From Thermomicrobiaceae bacterium (lineage in GTDB: Bacteria > Chloroflexota > Chloroflexia > Thermomicrobiales > Thermomicrobiaceae): a stretch of 64,000 nt of DNA. Position 1 is the first letter of the stretch. Every line of letters starts with the position of its first letter. The position numbers and the translations under genes are program-made. Below are positions 51,732-60,643 of this stretch, in pieces. The DNA is taken from positions 1 through 64,000 of the forward strand of contig JADBJL010000001.1 of the NCBI GenBank assembly GCA_014874455.1, in the 5' to 3' direction. A model generated the notes under the pieces. It did no database searches. It was not told where the DNA came from and saw nothing but the letters and a program-made list of their open reading frames with translations.

Positions 51732-53117
51732 TCACGACACCTGCTCGAATAGCCCCTCGTCCCGCATTCGGCGCACGGAGCGATCGAACGCCTCGATCGT
51801 CCGGTCGATGTCCTCGGGTGTGTGAGCGACGCTCAGCAGCCCGCCACCGTGGAAGAGGTCCACGCCCTCGTTGATCATTGCCTGCTGGAGCGCGAGCCCG
51901 AGGCGGGGGCTCATGCCTGCCTTGAGCACTTCTGGAGCCACTCCTTCCGGCACGCGGATGTCTTCGCCGCGCTGGTTGGAACACGTATAGCCGAGAGCGA
52001 CATGGAAGACCGAGCTCTCGCCCCAGACGAATCCAGGCACGCCCTGCTGCACCAGAACCTGGTTGAATCCCCGCCGCAGGCGTGCCGCCATGGCGTCGGC
52101 GTGCTGTTGGACGCCAGGATCAGCAACGAGCTGGAGACACGCGCAACCAGCGGCTGCTGACAATGGATTAGCATTGAACGTACCCGGGTGACTGACCCGG
52201 CGTCGCGCGTTCCACTCGGGGTCGTCGCGGAACTCGAGGAGACTCATGATGTCGGTTCGGCCGCCGAGGGCGCCACCCGGTAGCCCACCAGCCACGATCT
52301 TGGCCATGGTCGTCAGGTCGGGTGTGACACCCACGAGGCGCTGAACCCCACCTGGTGACCAGCGGAACCCGGTGATGACTTCGTCGAAGATCAACAGCGT
52401 GTCGTGTCGCCGCGTAATCTCGCGCAGGCGCTGCAGGAAGCCCTCAGGCAGCGGGATCGAGGCCCAGGAAGCGCCGCTCGGTTCGAGGATGACCGCGGCG
52501 ATATCGCCCTCGGCCAGGCGGCGGTCGACGAACTCGAGGTCGTTGACCGGCGCCACGACGACGGTATCGAAGACCGCCTTCGGGATGCCGGGCGACTCCC
52601 GCTGGTCGAACGGCAGCCTCTCCCCCGGGATCGCGTAGTCGTGCCAGCCGTGGAAGTGCCCGGCGAACTTGAGGATCTTCTCGCGTCCGGTATAGGCCCG
52701 GGCAAGCCGCATGGCCATCAGCGTGGCTTCGGTGCCGGAAGCGGTGAACTTCACTCGCTCGCAAGAGGGTTTGAGTTCCCGAATGCGCTCGGCCCATTCG
52801 AGCTCGAGGTCATGGCCCGCCCCGTAGTGCGTTCCGCGACGAACCTGAGCCGCAACCGCCTCGATGACCTGTGGGTGAGCGTGACCCAGGAGCAGCGCGC
52901 CATGCCCCATCGTGTAGTCGATCAACTCATGGCCGTCGAGATCCCACTTCTTCGATCCGGCGGCTCGCTCGATATAGATGGGAAACGGCTTGAGATAGCG
53001 TACATCGTGGGTAACACCGCTCGGAAAGTCCTTCAGGGCGCGCTCGTAGCGAGCGCGCGACGCCGGATGCTTCTCGATATATTCCTGCTCGATCGTCATC
53101 GTATGCTGCCGGGCCAT
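51732..53117 (-). CDS. class III aminotransferase, glutamate-1-semialdehyde aminomutase-like
   Basis: 461-aa PLP enzyme of the class III (GSA-AM-like) group. Motifs: GHGALLLGHAHPQVIEAV, TASGTEATLMAMRLARAYTG (127 onward), FAGHFHGWHDY, IFDEVITGFRW (Asp245 binds the PLP ring nitrogen) and the PLP Lys273 in TTMAKIVAGGLPGGALGGR. True HemL has a similar core but is usually beside heme genes; here the neighbours are amino-acid and acid-metabolism genes, so it is more likely an amine or amino-acid transaminase of unknown substrate. ATG 53117 has AAGGAGGG upstream. It diverges from the D-cysteine desulfhydrase-like gene. Confidence 0.88.
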   Translation of the reverse strand: MARQHTMTIEQEYIEKHPASRARYERALKDFPSGVTHDVRYLKPFPIYIERAAGSKKWDLDGHELIDYTMGHGALLLGHAHPQVIEAVAAQVRRGTHYGAGHDLELEWAERIRELKPSCERVKFTASGTEATLMAMRLARAYTGREKILKFAGHFHGWHDYAIPGERLPFDQRESPGIPKAVFDTVVVAPVNDLEFVDRRLAEGDIAAVILEPSGASWASIPLPEGFLQRLREITRRHDTLLIFDEVITGFRWSPGGVQRLVGVTPDLTTMAKIVAGGLPGGALGGRTDIMSLLEFRDDPEWNARRRVSHPGTFNANPLSAAAGCACLQLVADPGVQQHADAMAARLRRGFNQVLVQQGVPGFVWGESSVFHVALGYTCSNQRGEDIRVPEGVAPEVLKAGMSPRLGLALQQAMINEGVDLFHGGGLLSVAHTPEDIDRTIEAFDRSVRRMRDEGLFEQVS

Positions 53118-53166
53118 TACGCGTCCCTCCTTGCACTCGCAACGATCGGCCTGCCGGCCGGTGCGC

Positions 53167-53196
53167 ATTATCTGTTATCTAAGCTCCGCCTGTCCA
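53167..53196 (-). promoter_or_regulatory. promoter of the class III aminotransferase
   Basis: Minus strand: -35 TGGACA (53191-53196), 18-base spacer, -10 GATAAT (53167-53172), about 50 bases before the ATG. Confidence 0.5.
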
Positions 53197-53345
53197 GCCG
53201 CGACGATGACTCCTGCTCATCTGGAAGCCCGTGTGCCTGCGGGTGGCAGAGAGGGAGTGAGCGCAACAGGACAGGTTGACAGCGGCTCCGGCGGGTGCTA
53301 CCACAGGGCGACGCTGTACGGCTCGGACCGAGGAGAGGGATAACC

Positions 53346-54347
53346 ATGCGTTTGCCCTCACTACCCCGCTGGCCGCTGGCCCACCTGCCGACGCCCTTGG
53401 AGGACGCACGCAACCTGAGCGCGGCGCTCGACGGCCCGCGCATCCTCATCAAGCGCGACGACCTGACCGGTCTGGCACTCGGCGGAAACAAGACGCGCAA
53501 GCTCGAGTACCTGATCGCCGATGCGTGGGAACAGGGCGCGACGGTTGTCATTACCACTGGGGCTGCCCAGTCCAACCACTGTCGCCAGACGGCCGCGGCT
53601 GCGCGCATTGCAGGCATGCGCTGCATCCTGGTGTTGAGCAGCGCCGATCACGAGCCACCGGTGCAGGGCAACCTCCTGCTCGACTACCTGCTCGGCGCCG
53701 AGGTGCACTTCGTCCGTGACCGCAGCGAGCGCATGCCGGCTATGGAGCGGATCGCCGAGGAACTGCGCCGGCAGGGCGAGCGACCGTATATCATCCCCAC
53801 CGGCGGCTCAACCCCGCTCGGAGCATCCGCTTACGTAGCCGCCGCCTTCGAGCTGACCCAGCAGCTCATCGCCAACGGCTGGGGGGTCTCTCGGGTCTAC
53901 GTCACCAGCAGCACCTCGGGCGGCACGCACGCCGGCCTGGCGCTCGGCGCGCGGTTGTGCGGGAACCCGTTTCAGGTCGTCGGCATCGGGATCGAAGCAG
54001 ACGCTGGAGCCATTAGAGACGTGGTGCTTCCGCTGGCTAACGCCACTGCGGAGTTCCTCGATGTCGACGTCCGGCTGGAGCCGGATGACCTCAACATCGA
54101 CGACCGGTATGTCGGCCCTGGCTACGGCGTGCCGACAGCAGAGTGTCTCGAAGCGATCCGCCTCGCCGCTCAGACCGAAGGGCTGCTGCTCGACCCGGTG
54201 TACACCGGCAAGACGCTCGCCGGCCTGATCGACCATATCCGACGGGGAGAGATCGGGCACGACGAGACGGTAGTGTTTATCCACACCGGCGGCGCTCCGG
54301 CACTCTTCGCTCAGGCAGAAACGATCGCGGCCTCGGTGAGGCCGTGA
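53346..54347 (+). CDS. D-cysteine desulfhydrase / ACC deaminase family PLP enzyme
   Basis: 333-aa tryptophan-synthase-beta-fold enzyme. The PLP lysine is Lys49 in LALGGNKTRKLEYL, the family signature. TTGAAQSNHCRQTAAAA, PTGGSTPLGASAYV and TSSTSGGTHAGLALGAR (phosphate-binding loop) follow. The family breaks D-cysteine to pyruvate, sulfide and ammonia (DcyD) or deaminates 1-aminocyclopropane carboxylate. I favour a D-cysteine desulfhydrase-like role, though the residues that separate the two were not checked. ATG 53346 has GAGGAGAGG upstream. It diverges from the aminotransferase and converges with the PrpD-family gene. Confidence 0.88.
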   Translation: MRLPSLPRWPLAHLPTPLEDARNLSAALDGPRILIKRDDLTGLALGGNKTRKLEYLIADAWEQGATVVITTGAAQSNHCRQTAAAARIAGMRCILVLSSADHEPPVQGNLLLDYLLGAEVHFVRDRSERMPAMERIAEELRRQGERPYIIPTGGSTPLGASAYVAAAFELTQQLIANGWGVSRVYVTSSTSGGTHAGLALGARLCGNPFQVVGIGIEADAGAIRDVVLPLANATAEFLDVDVRLEPDDLNIDDRYVGPGYGVPTAECLEAIRLAAQTEGLLLDPVYTGKTLAGLIDHIRRGEIGHDETVVFIHTGGAPALFAQAETIAASVRP

Positions 54348-54388
54348 GGTCTGTCGACGAAGCCCGCTCGTCTGGTTGCCGCCATGGA

Positions 54389-55750
54389 TCACCGCTGCGA
54401 CGACCGGGGCACGCACGCCCGCACCAGCTCGGATATCGAGCCCCCGGCACCGAGTCGGCTCACAGCAGCGTCGAGCCGCTCCACGCCCTCTGAGCCTAGC
54501 ACTGGAACCAGCATCGCGTGGAACTTCTCCCGGAGCTCGTCGTCGCTCATCGGATTGCCCACCATGCCGCGCGGCACGGTGACGGTCTCCTCCATCACCT
54601 CACGCCCGGAGAGCGTGACCCGGACGCGTGCTGGCCACAGGCGCGGGTAGACGGCGGTGAACTCCGGCACTGCCCGCGCCGTGACCCGAGAGCGCAGCTT
54701 GACCACTTCGGGATCGACGAGGCGCGGAGGACGAAACTGCTCGAGGCCGGCCACGCCGTCAAGCAGCGCGATGGCTACAGCGTGCTGCAGACTGAACTTC
54801 GCGGCGGTCTCCGTCCGCGGCATCGGGTTATCAGTGATCTCGAGAGCGACCTGGTACGTTTCGACTTCGACCTGCTCGATAGCGCGCCCGGCGAGCCTCT
54901 GGCGCAGGGAAAGTGCGGCGTCGACAGCCGTGTGGGTATGGCCACAGCACGCGTGCCGCTTGTAGCCGTTTTCCAGGATCTTGAAGTACTTTCCCAGGCC
55001 ATCGGTAACCCGCGACACATCGACTGCGTCGGCCGTAGCGGCAAAGAAGCCGCGTCGGCCTTCCAGAATCGCGTGAGCGCCTGTCAGCCCTGCCCTCGCC
55101 AGCTCCGCAGCCAGCAGACCGTCGTGGGCCGCTTTACCCGCGTGCAACGGCTTCGACATCGCTCCCTCGTCGAGGAACTGCCACAACCCGCCGGCCATCG
55201 TACCGGCGCTCCCTAGCGCATCAGCAAGCTCGTGGTAGGAGAGGCCGAGCACCGCTCCGGCTGCGGCAGCCGCCCCGAAGACACCACAGGTCGCGGTCGG
55301 GTGCCAGAAACGATAGTGCGAGGGGTTGACCGCTTCCGCGAGCCGGATCCCGACCTCGTATCCCGCGACGACCGCCCGCAAGAACGCCTCCCCGCTCGCA
55401 CCAGCTCGCTCCGCGGCCGCCAGCGCGGCAGGGAGGATCGGTGCCGCGGGGTGAAACGTCGAAGCCTGGTGGAGATCGTCCAGCTCGAGGACGTGCGAGG
55501 CGGCGCCGTTGGCGAAGGCCGCGCCTAAAGCCGAGAGCCGCTCTCCGCTCGCCAGCACTGTCGCCTCGTGTCCGGGCATCGTGCGGCGGGCCACCTCGAG
55601 GACGGCTTGCGCCGGGAGAGCTTCACCACCCCGGATGGTCGAGGCGAGCCAGTCGAGCACCGCTCGCTTCGCTTCGCGTTCTACCTCCTCCGGGAGCGGT
55701 CGAGTTGCCATGGACACGACGAACTCGGCGAGCTGTTCCGTCAGTGTCAC
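54389..55750 (-). CDS. MmgE/PrpD family protein
   Basis: 453-aa protein of the MmgE/PrpD family, which includes 2-methylcitrate dehydratase and cis-aconitate decarboxylase. Motifs: AKRAVLDWLASTIRGGEALP, ANGAASHVLELDDLHQASTF followed by HPAAPILPAALAAAE, GYEVGIRLAEAVNPSHYRFW then HPTATCGVFGAAAAAG, and KYFKILENGYKRHACCGHTH. Catalytic His and Asp residues typical of the family appear in ELDDLHQASTFHP. Start is GTG at 55750. prpB and prpC are absent from the window, so a methylcitrate role is not established. Substrate unknown; probably a hydroxy-tricarboxylic or related acid. Confidence 0.9.
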   Translation of the reverse strand: MTLTEQLAEFVVSMATRPLPEEVEREAKRAVLDWLASTIRGGEALPAQAVLEVARRTMPGHEATVLASGERLSALGAAFANGAASHVLELDDLHQASTFHPAAPILPAALAAAERAGASGEAFLRAVVAGYEVGIRLAEAVNPSHYRFWHPTATCGVFGAAAAAGAVLGLSYHELADALGSAGTMAGGLWQFLDEGAMSKPLHAGKAAHDGLLAAELARAGLTGAHAILEGRRGFFAATADAVDVSRVTDGLGKYFKILENGYKRHACCGHTHTAVDAALSLRQRLAGRAIEQVEVETYQVALEITDNPMPRTETAAKFSLQHAVAIALLDGVAGLEQFRPPRLVDPEVVKLRSRVTARAVPEFTAVYPRLWPARVRVTLSGREVMEETVTVPRGMVGNPMSDDELREKFHAMLVPVLGSEGVERLDAAVSRLGAGGSISELVRACVPRSSQR

Positions 55751-55864
55751 TGCTCCCGAACCCCCCGGTGATGACAGAGCCAGCGGCTGCGACGTCCCGC
55801 CGCACAGGCCAGTAGGTTACGAGCGTGGATAATACGTAGTGAGGCAATAGCAGCGGCGCGCGAC

Positions 55865-56146
55865 TTACGATGTCCAGACGCCGGCCGCGTACCGCGCCGT
55901 AACCGCGCCACAAACCGAGCAGCGGGCCTCGATCCCCTGCGTCGTCCGTCTCAGCCGTACCCGGCTCGTATCAGGGTGATCTTCACCACACTGGGAACAG
56001 ACGACCGGCTCCCAGGCAGCGCGGGCGTCGTCAATGCTCTCGTGTCGCGGGCGACCCCTCCGAGCGCGAACGGGCTCGTGCTCCTCTTCTTCATACTCCT
56101 CTTCTTCGAACACGACGTCGAGCCTGTATCCACGCTGACGCTTCAT
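55865..56146 (-). CDS. small zinc-ribbon protein, 93 aa
   Basis: 93-aa protein with an acidic stretch near the N-terminus (FEEEEYEEEEHEPV), a basic RARRGRPRHE segment and a C-terminal zinc ribbon built from CSQCGEDHP and CSVCGAVTARY. The ATG at 56146 has purine-rich upstream sequence and sits about 113 bases after a good promoter (56266-56294), so it is expressed as its own unit. Function unknown; could bind nucleic acid or a protein partner. Confidence 0.72.
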   Translation of the reverse strand: MKRQRGYRLDVVFEEEEYEEEEHEPVRARRGRPRHESIDDARAAWEPVVCSQCGEDHPDTSRVRLRRTTQGIEARCSVCGAVTARYAAGVWTS

Positions 56147-56575
56147 GCCCTCGCCTCGTCCTCCGTGTCAGCACACCTCGACCGGTCACCCTGTAGGGCG
56201 ATGCCTGGCAGGTCTACTGCAGGTTGCTCTGCTTCGTGCTCCGTTCGCCAGTTCCTGATGCTTGGTGTATAGCATCCTTAGAACGGTCGGTCAAGATGTC
56301 CGATCGAAATGCCTGGCACGAAGCCTCGGACGGACTGTCGCAGCCCCGCTCACCCCGGAGCTGCTGACCGACGTCGGCCTCCTCGCCACCGAGCTTGCCG
56401 CGCCGCCCGTATCCTGCAGGCCGCCGCCATCGTTCCTCCCCCTGGCCGGACGCGCTGGGGCTCACTTCCCCTCTGCCACGCGATGCTGAAGAGGGGAAAG
56501 GTGGTGAGGGCGGGAAAAACGGTCGGCGCCTCGGCCACGCGGCAGGTGGTCAGCGTGGAAACGTACAATTCGGGT
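56147..56575. other. divergent intergenic region
   Basis: 429 bases between the zinc-ribbon gene (minus) and the HEAT-like gene (plus). It holds the zinc-ribbon promoter (56266-56294) and, at its right end, a -10-like TACAAT (56564-56569) six bases before the HEAT-like ATG. The rest shows no gene; the open frames across it lack ribosome sites. Confidence 0.5.
56266..56294 (-). promoter_or_regulatory. promoter of the 93-aa zinc-ribbon gene
   Basis: Minus strand: -35 TTGACC (56289-56294), 17-base spacer, -10 TATACA (56266-56271). A long leader of about 113 bases follows. Confidence 0.65.
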
Positions 56576-57712
56576 ATGAATGACGACACGATCCACCTGC
56601 TCGCCCAGCGCATCCAGGCCGGTGACCCGCTCGATCGGGATGAAATCACCGCGATCTCCGGCTGGCAAGCTGAGGCCAGACGACGATTCATCGACATCTT
56701 GCTTCTGTGGCCCGCGGGCCGCCGCTGGCTCCGCGCCCGGTTGCTCAGTGTCCTGCCCGCCCCGGAGCGTGCTGCCCTCGCCGAACGGCTACTCGACTGG
56801 CCCGAGGACTTCGACCCGCTCCACCGCGACGTGTCGATCCGCGACCTGGTGTGGGCTCTGCCGGAGGAGACATTCGACCGTGCGCTCGTCTGGCTCGCGG
56901 GCACCAATGCTGCCGGGGCAGTCTGGGAAAGGGTCGCTCGCACCAGCCGTGCGGCGCTCCGCGATGCTGCTCTGCACGTGCTCCGCCACGGGACAGCTCT
57001 CGCTCGCGAGACGATGATCTACCTGCTCCTCCTCGATCCCGAGCATCCTGACCCGCTTTCGACCGAGGATCGCACCATGCTGCTCGCCGAGATGCTCGTC
57101 GATCCCGACCCGGAAGTGCGCGGCCACGCAGCCGAACTGGCTGCAGAGTCGGATCCTGAGCTGCTCCTGGCGGAGCTCGACACCTTCCTCTACGACGAGA
57201 GCGAGCGGGTACGTGCCGCCGCCTGGGCAACCGCTTTCGCCGCCGATCACGGAGCCGCCGCCGAACGTGCGGCAACTCTTGTCGCCGATGAGGGTGCTCC
57301 CCTTCCCGTGCGGCGGAGCGCGCTCTGCGCCCTCGGTGAGCGTCTCTCGACCGAACAGATCGCGCCGCTCCTCGCGCTCCTGGTCACGAACCCCGAGCGC
57401 ACGCTGGCCGAGGACGCCGCCGAGCTGCTGTGGCGCCGACACCGCCACCCGCTACCAGCCCAGGCCGCAGTCCAGAGTCCGCATCCGGGGGTGCGTGAGA
57501 TCGGCGAGCGGTTGCTCCACCCCGCGCGCGGCTCACCGGCCGCTGGTGGTGACCGCCCCGGTGCGCCCACGTCCGCGTTCTACCGCCACCTGCTGGGGGT
57601 TGGGCAAAAGCCGAATGGGAGCAAAGATCAGCAGCGCGACCGCCCCCACGAGGATGACCGCAACCGCAATGAGTATAACTCCGGAGGGCTCGACGCTCAG
57701 CCCCTGGTATGA
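56576..57712 (+). CDS. HEAT-repeat-like helical protein
   Basis: 378-aa protein made of repeated helical pairs in the style of HEAT repeats: DPDPEVRGHAAELAAESDPE, DESERVRAAAWATAFAADHG, EGAPLPVRRSALCALGERLS and NPERTLAEDAAELLWRRHRH. Such proteins scaffold protein complexes. The ATG at 56576 lacks a ribosome site but lies six bases after TACAAT, so the transcript may be leaderless. The last 60 residues (from about GERLLHPARGSPAAGG) are polar and of low complexity and overlap the opposite small reading frame at 57533-57700; the true C-terminus is thus uncertain. No partner is identifiable. Confidence 0.65.
   Translation: MNDDTIHLLAQRIQAGDPLDRDEITAISGWQAEARRRFIDILLLWPAGRRWLRARLLSVLPAPERAALAERLLDWPEDFDPLHRDVSIRDLVWALPEETFDRALVWLAGTNAAGAVWERVARTSRAALRDAALHVLRHGTALARETMIYLLLLDPEHPDPLSTEDRTMLLAEMLVDPDPEVRGHAAELAAESDPELLLAELDTFLYDESERVRAAAWATAFAADHGAAAERAATLVADEGAPLPVRRSALCALGERLSTEQIAPLLALLVTNPERTLAEDAAELLWRRHRHPLPAQAAVQSPHPGVREIGERLLHPARGSPAAGGDRPGAPTSAFYRHLLGVGQKPNGSKDQQRDRPHEDDRNRNEYNSGGLDAQPLV
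57533..57700 (-). CDS. candidate small membrane protein ORF after the aldolase (uncertain)
   Basis: A minus-strand frame of 55 residues with one strong membrane helix, GVILIAVAVILVGAVALL, followed by IFAPIRLLPNPQQVAVERGR. There is no ATG, GTG or TTG in a useful place; the only candidate is a CTG at 57700 whose last two bases are the first two of the aldolase TGA (CTGA). It is antisense to the low-complexity 3' end of the HEAT-like gene. It may be a real translationally coupled protein or a chance frame. Confidence 0.3.
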   Translation of the reverse strand: MSVEPSGVILIAVAVILVGAVALLIFAPIRLLPNPQQVAVERGRGRTGAVTTSGR

Positions 57713-58341
57713 TAGACGCTCCGTCGCAGCTCCGCCACCGCCTGCTGGCCTATCCCGTGCAGCGGTAGACCAGCGGCGCGCGCTGTGACCACCATCCGGC
57801 ACAAGAACTCGAGCGTTTCCATCCGGCGAAAGGCCGTCAAGGACGAGTCGCCGACCGTCACTGCCCCGTGGTTAGTCATGATCGCGACGTACCGGTCATC
57901 CCCGAGTGCCTCGGCCACCGCTCGCGCCAGGTCGTCGGTGCCGGGTCTGATGTATGGCACGCGGGCGATCTGACCGAGGTACAGCGCTGCCTCCGGCACG
58001 AGATCGGTGGGCAGCTCCAGATCGCTACACGCGATCAGCGTGGTGTAGAGCGGTGACAGGTGGATGACGCAGTGCACGTCAGGTCGGCGCTGGTAGATGC
58101 GCCGGTGAAGCTGAACTTCGCTCGAGGCTTGCGGCGGCTGGCCGGCTTCACCGAGAAGCGGGCACAACACCAGGTTTTGCGCCTCCAGTTGGTCGAGCCT
58201 CGTACCACGTTCGGTGATCAGAAAGTCTGCTTCGCTGTAGCGCGCGCTGAGGTTGCCGCCGGTGCCCCACAGCAGGCCGCGGTATCCTGCCAGACGGTCC
58301 AACGCGATCAAGTCTTCACCGGGTGCCGGATCGTTCGGCAT
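57697..58341 (-). CDS. class II aldolase/adducin family protein
   Basis: 214-aa protein of the class II aldolase (fuculose-1-phosphate aldolase/AraD) family. Visible features: [20 protein letters not shown] (substrate phosphate-binding), [14 protein letters not shown], the acidic [17 protein letters not shown], and [13 protein letters not shown]. In the usual zinc motif HxH, here [14 protein letters not shown], the second His appears replaced by Ser, while the first His and the His of NHG remain. Start ATG 58341, with the longer frame rejected for lack of a site and for overlap with sucD. It follows sucD by 71 bases. Substrate unknown. Confidence 0.85.
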   Translation of the reverse strand: MPNDPAPGEDLIALDRLAGYRGLLWGTGGNLSARYSEADFLITERGTRLDQLEAQNLVLCPLLGEAGQPPQASSEVQLHRRIYQRRPDVHCVIHLSPLYTTLIACSDLELPTDLVPEAALYLGQIARVPYIRPGTDDLARAVAEALGDDRYVAIMTNHGAVTVGDSSLTAFRRMETLEFLCRMVVTARAAGLPLHGIGQQAVAELRRSVYHTRG

Positions 58342-58412
58342 GGTTCGGTTACCCCATCCGCTCGTCGGCCGCACCTCGCGATCCACGCTGCGTGTCGCTG
58401 GCTGCCGCGAAC

Positions 58413-59282
58413 TCACCCGAGAACGTTGCGAATCAGCTCTGCCACCTGTGCCGGCCGCTCGGCCACCGGGACGCCCGCTGCCTCCAGTGCCGCGATCTTT
58501 TCGGCCGCTGTACCCTGGCCACCTGAGATGATGGCGCCAGCGTGGCCCATCCGCTTCCCCGGGGGAGCGGTACGGCCGGCGATAAACCCGACGACCGGCT
58601 TGGTGACATGCTCCTTGATGTACGCGGCCGCAGCCTCCTCGTCGGTGCCGCCGATCTCCCCGATCAGCACGATCGCCTTGGTTTCGGGATCGGCCTGGAA
58701 CATCTCGAGGACGTCGATGAACGACGTCCCGATGATTGGATCCCCACCGATGCCGACGGCGGTCGACTGCCCGATGCCCGCCCGCGTTAACGCCCACACG
58801 ACTTCGTACGTCAGCGTGCCGCTTCGCGAAACGATCCCGACCGGGCCAGGGTGATGGATGTAGCCGGGCATAATGCCGACCTTCGCCTGCCCAGGCGTGA
58901 TCAGCCCGGGGCAGTTGGGGCCGATGAGCCGGCAGCCACGTGACCGTACGTGTTCGTACACCTTCACCATCTCTAGCGTCGGGATGCCCTCGGTGATACA
59001 GACCACCAGTGGGATCCCAGCGTCGACTGCCTCGTAGATCGCGTCGGGCGCATACGGCGCAGGCACGTAGATGATCGACGCATTGGGCGAGGTCGCCTCG
59101 ACCGCGGCGGCCACTGTATTGAAGACAGGTACGCCGTGCACGTCCCTGCCACCGGCACCCGGCGTCACACCGGCCACCACCTTGGTGCCGTACTCGAGCA
59201 TCTGCGCAGTATGGAATGAGCCTTCGCGCCCCGTAATCCCCTGCACCAGCAGTCGTGTCTCCAGGCCGACCAGTACGCTCAT
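58413..59282 (-). CDS. sucD: succinyl-CoA synthetase (ADP-forming) alpha subunit
   Basis: 289-aa alpha subunit of succinate-CoA ligase, a TCA-cycle enzyme making ATP or GTP. It holds the CoA-binding Rossmann part with [39 protein letters not shown] and [20 protein letters not shown], and the active-site His in [20 protein letters not shown], which is phosphorylated. ATG at 59282 overlaps the sucC stop (ATGA), with GGGAGG upstream inside sucC. Complete. Confidence 0.96.
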   Translation of the reverse strand: MSVLVGLETRLLVQGITGREGSFHTAQMLEYGTKVVAGVTPGAGGRDVHGVPVFNTVAAAVEATSPNASIIYVPAPYAPDAIYEAVDAGIPLVVCITEGIPTLEMVKVYEHVRSRGCRLIGPNCPGLITPGQAKVGIMPGYIHHPGPVGIVSRSGTLTYEVVWALTRAGIGQSTAVGIGGDPIIGTSFIDVLEMFQADPETKAIVLIGEIGGTDEEAAAAYIKEHVTKPVVGFIAGRTAPPGKRMGHAGAIISGGQGTAAEKIAALEAAGVPVAERPAQVAELIRNVLG

Positions 59283-60427
59283 GCCCGTGCCTCCCGGCCC
59301 TGCGCAGCCGCGACCGCCCGTTGCGCTGCCTCTTCCATGGTGTCCACGACGGTCAACCCCGCCTCGGCCAGCATCCGCCGCCCTTCCTCTTGCCTCGTGC
59401 CCACCAGCCGGATAACGACGGGCACTCGTACCTCGACAGTCTTCAGCGCCTCAAGTAACCCCTCGGCCACGACGTCGCAGCGGGTAATGCCTCCAAAGAT
59501 GTTGATCAGGACGACCCGGACATTCGGGTCGGACAAGACGAGCCGGAGTGCGGTCGCCACCTGCTGGCTACTCGCACCCCCACCGACGTCGAGGAAGTTC
59601 GCTGGGGAGCCGCCATACAGCTTGACCGCGTCCATCGTCGCCATGGAGAGGCCGGCACCATTGACGACACAGCCGATCGTGCCGTCCAGCCGGACGAAGC
59701 TGATGCCGGCCGCACGCGCCTCGCGCTCCAAGGGGTCTTCGGCCTCCGGGTCGCGCAGCGCCTCGTGCTCCGGGTGCCGGAACAGGGCGTTATCGTCGAG
59801 CACTACCTTGGAGTCGAGCGCTAGCCACGTCCCGCCAGACGTCAACGCCAGGGGATTGATCTCCGCGAGTGACGCGTCGACCGCCGTATACGCGGCGAAG
59901 AGCTGGCGCGCGATCGCCGCGAACGGCCGCACGAGCGCTGGCTCGAGTCCGAGGGCGAACCCCAGCCGACGAGCTTGGTAGTCATGCAGGCCGAGCAGCG
60001 GGTCAGCATGTTCCCGGACGATCTTCTCCGGCGTTTCCCGCGCTACTTCCTCGATGTCGATACCGCCGGCCGCGCTGGCCATCACGGTGATACGGCGCCT
60101 GGCACGGTCGAGCACGACGCCGAGATAGTATTCATGGGCGATGTCGACTGCCGGTGCGACCAGCACCTTGTGTACTGTCGCGCCGCGGATGCTCATGCCC
60201 AGGATCTGGCGAGCAGCCTGTGCAGCCTCGCCCGGGTTCGCGGCCAGCCGGATTCCGCCGGCCTTCCCTCTCCCCCCGACGTGAACCTGCGCTTTGATCA
60301 CGACCGGCACCCCGAGCTCATCTGCTGCCGCTCGCGCCTCTTCCGGGGTCGCGCAGACCTTTCCCTTGTTGACCGGGATACCGAAGCGGCTGAAGATCTC
60401 AGCCGCCTGATACTCGTGGATGTTCAT
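59279..60427 (-). CDS. sucC: succinyl-CoA synthetase beta subunit
   Basis: 382-aa ATP-grasp subunit. N-terminal [72 protein letters not shown] and [20 protein letters not shown] are all family signatures. Succinate binds at the interface with SucD, and nucleotide binds the ATP-grasp fold. Start ATG 60427. The sucC-sucD pair is translationally coupled, and the aldolase gene may extend the operon. Confidence 0.96.
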   Translation of the reverse strand: MNIHEYQAAEIFSRFGIPVNKGKVCATPEEARAAADELGVPVVIKAQVHVGGRGKAGGIRLAANPGEAAQAARQILGMSIRGATVHKVLVAPAVDIAHEYYLGVVLDRARRRITVMASAAGGIDIEEVARETPEKIVREHADPLLGLHDYQARRLGFALGLEPALVRPFAAIARQLFAAYTAVDASLAEINPLALTSGGTWLALDSKVVLDDNALFRHPEHEALRDPEAEDPLEREARAAGISFVRLDGTIGCVVNGAGLSMATMDAVKLYGGSPANFLDVGGGASSQQVATALRLVLSDPNVRVVLINIFGGITRCDVVAEGLLEALKTVEVRVPVVIRLVGTRQEEGRRMLAEAGLTVVDTMEEAAQRAVAAAQGREARA

Positions 60428-60607
60428 CCGGCGTCCCTATCGCTCGACCACAGCAACCGAACGCTGCGCCCGATCATAGCATAGCCGTCACGGCGCCCTT
60501 GCCGGCACGTCGGACAACCGATCCGGGCCGCACTCACTACGATCCGTACGCTCGCTCGCCAGTGCTGAGCGACTCCACAGGGGTTTCGAGCACAGCTCCG
60601 GACGCCG

Positions 60608-60626
60608 GGCCGGTGTCACGCCGGCC
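60608..60626 (-). terminator. possible hairpin after hutU
   Basis: GGCCGG-TGTCACG-CCGGCC lies 18 bases past the hutU stop on the minus strand. The stem is six bases and no T-run follows, so it is a weak terminator candidate. Confidence 0.35.
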
Positions 60627-60643
60627 GTCCTGGCGATCGGCCG

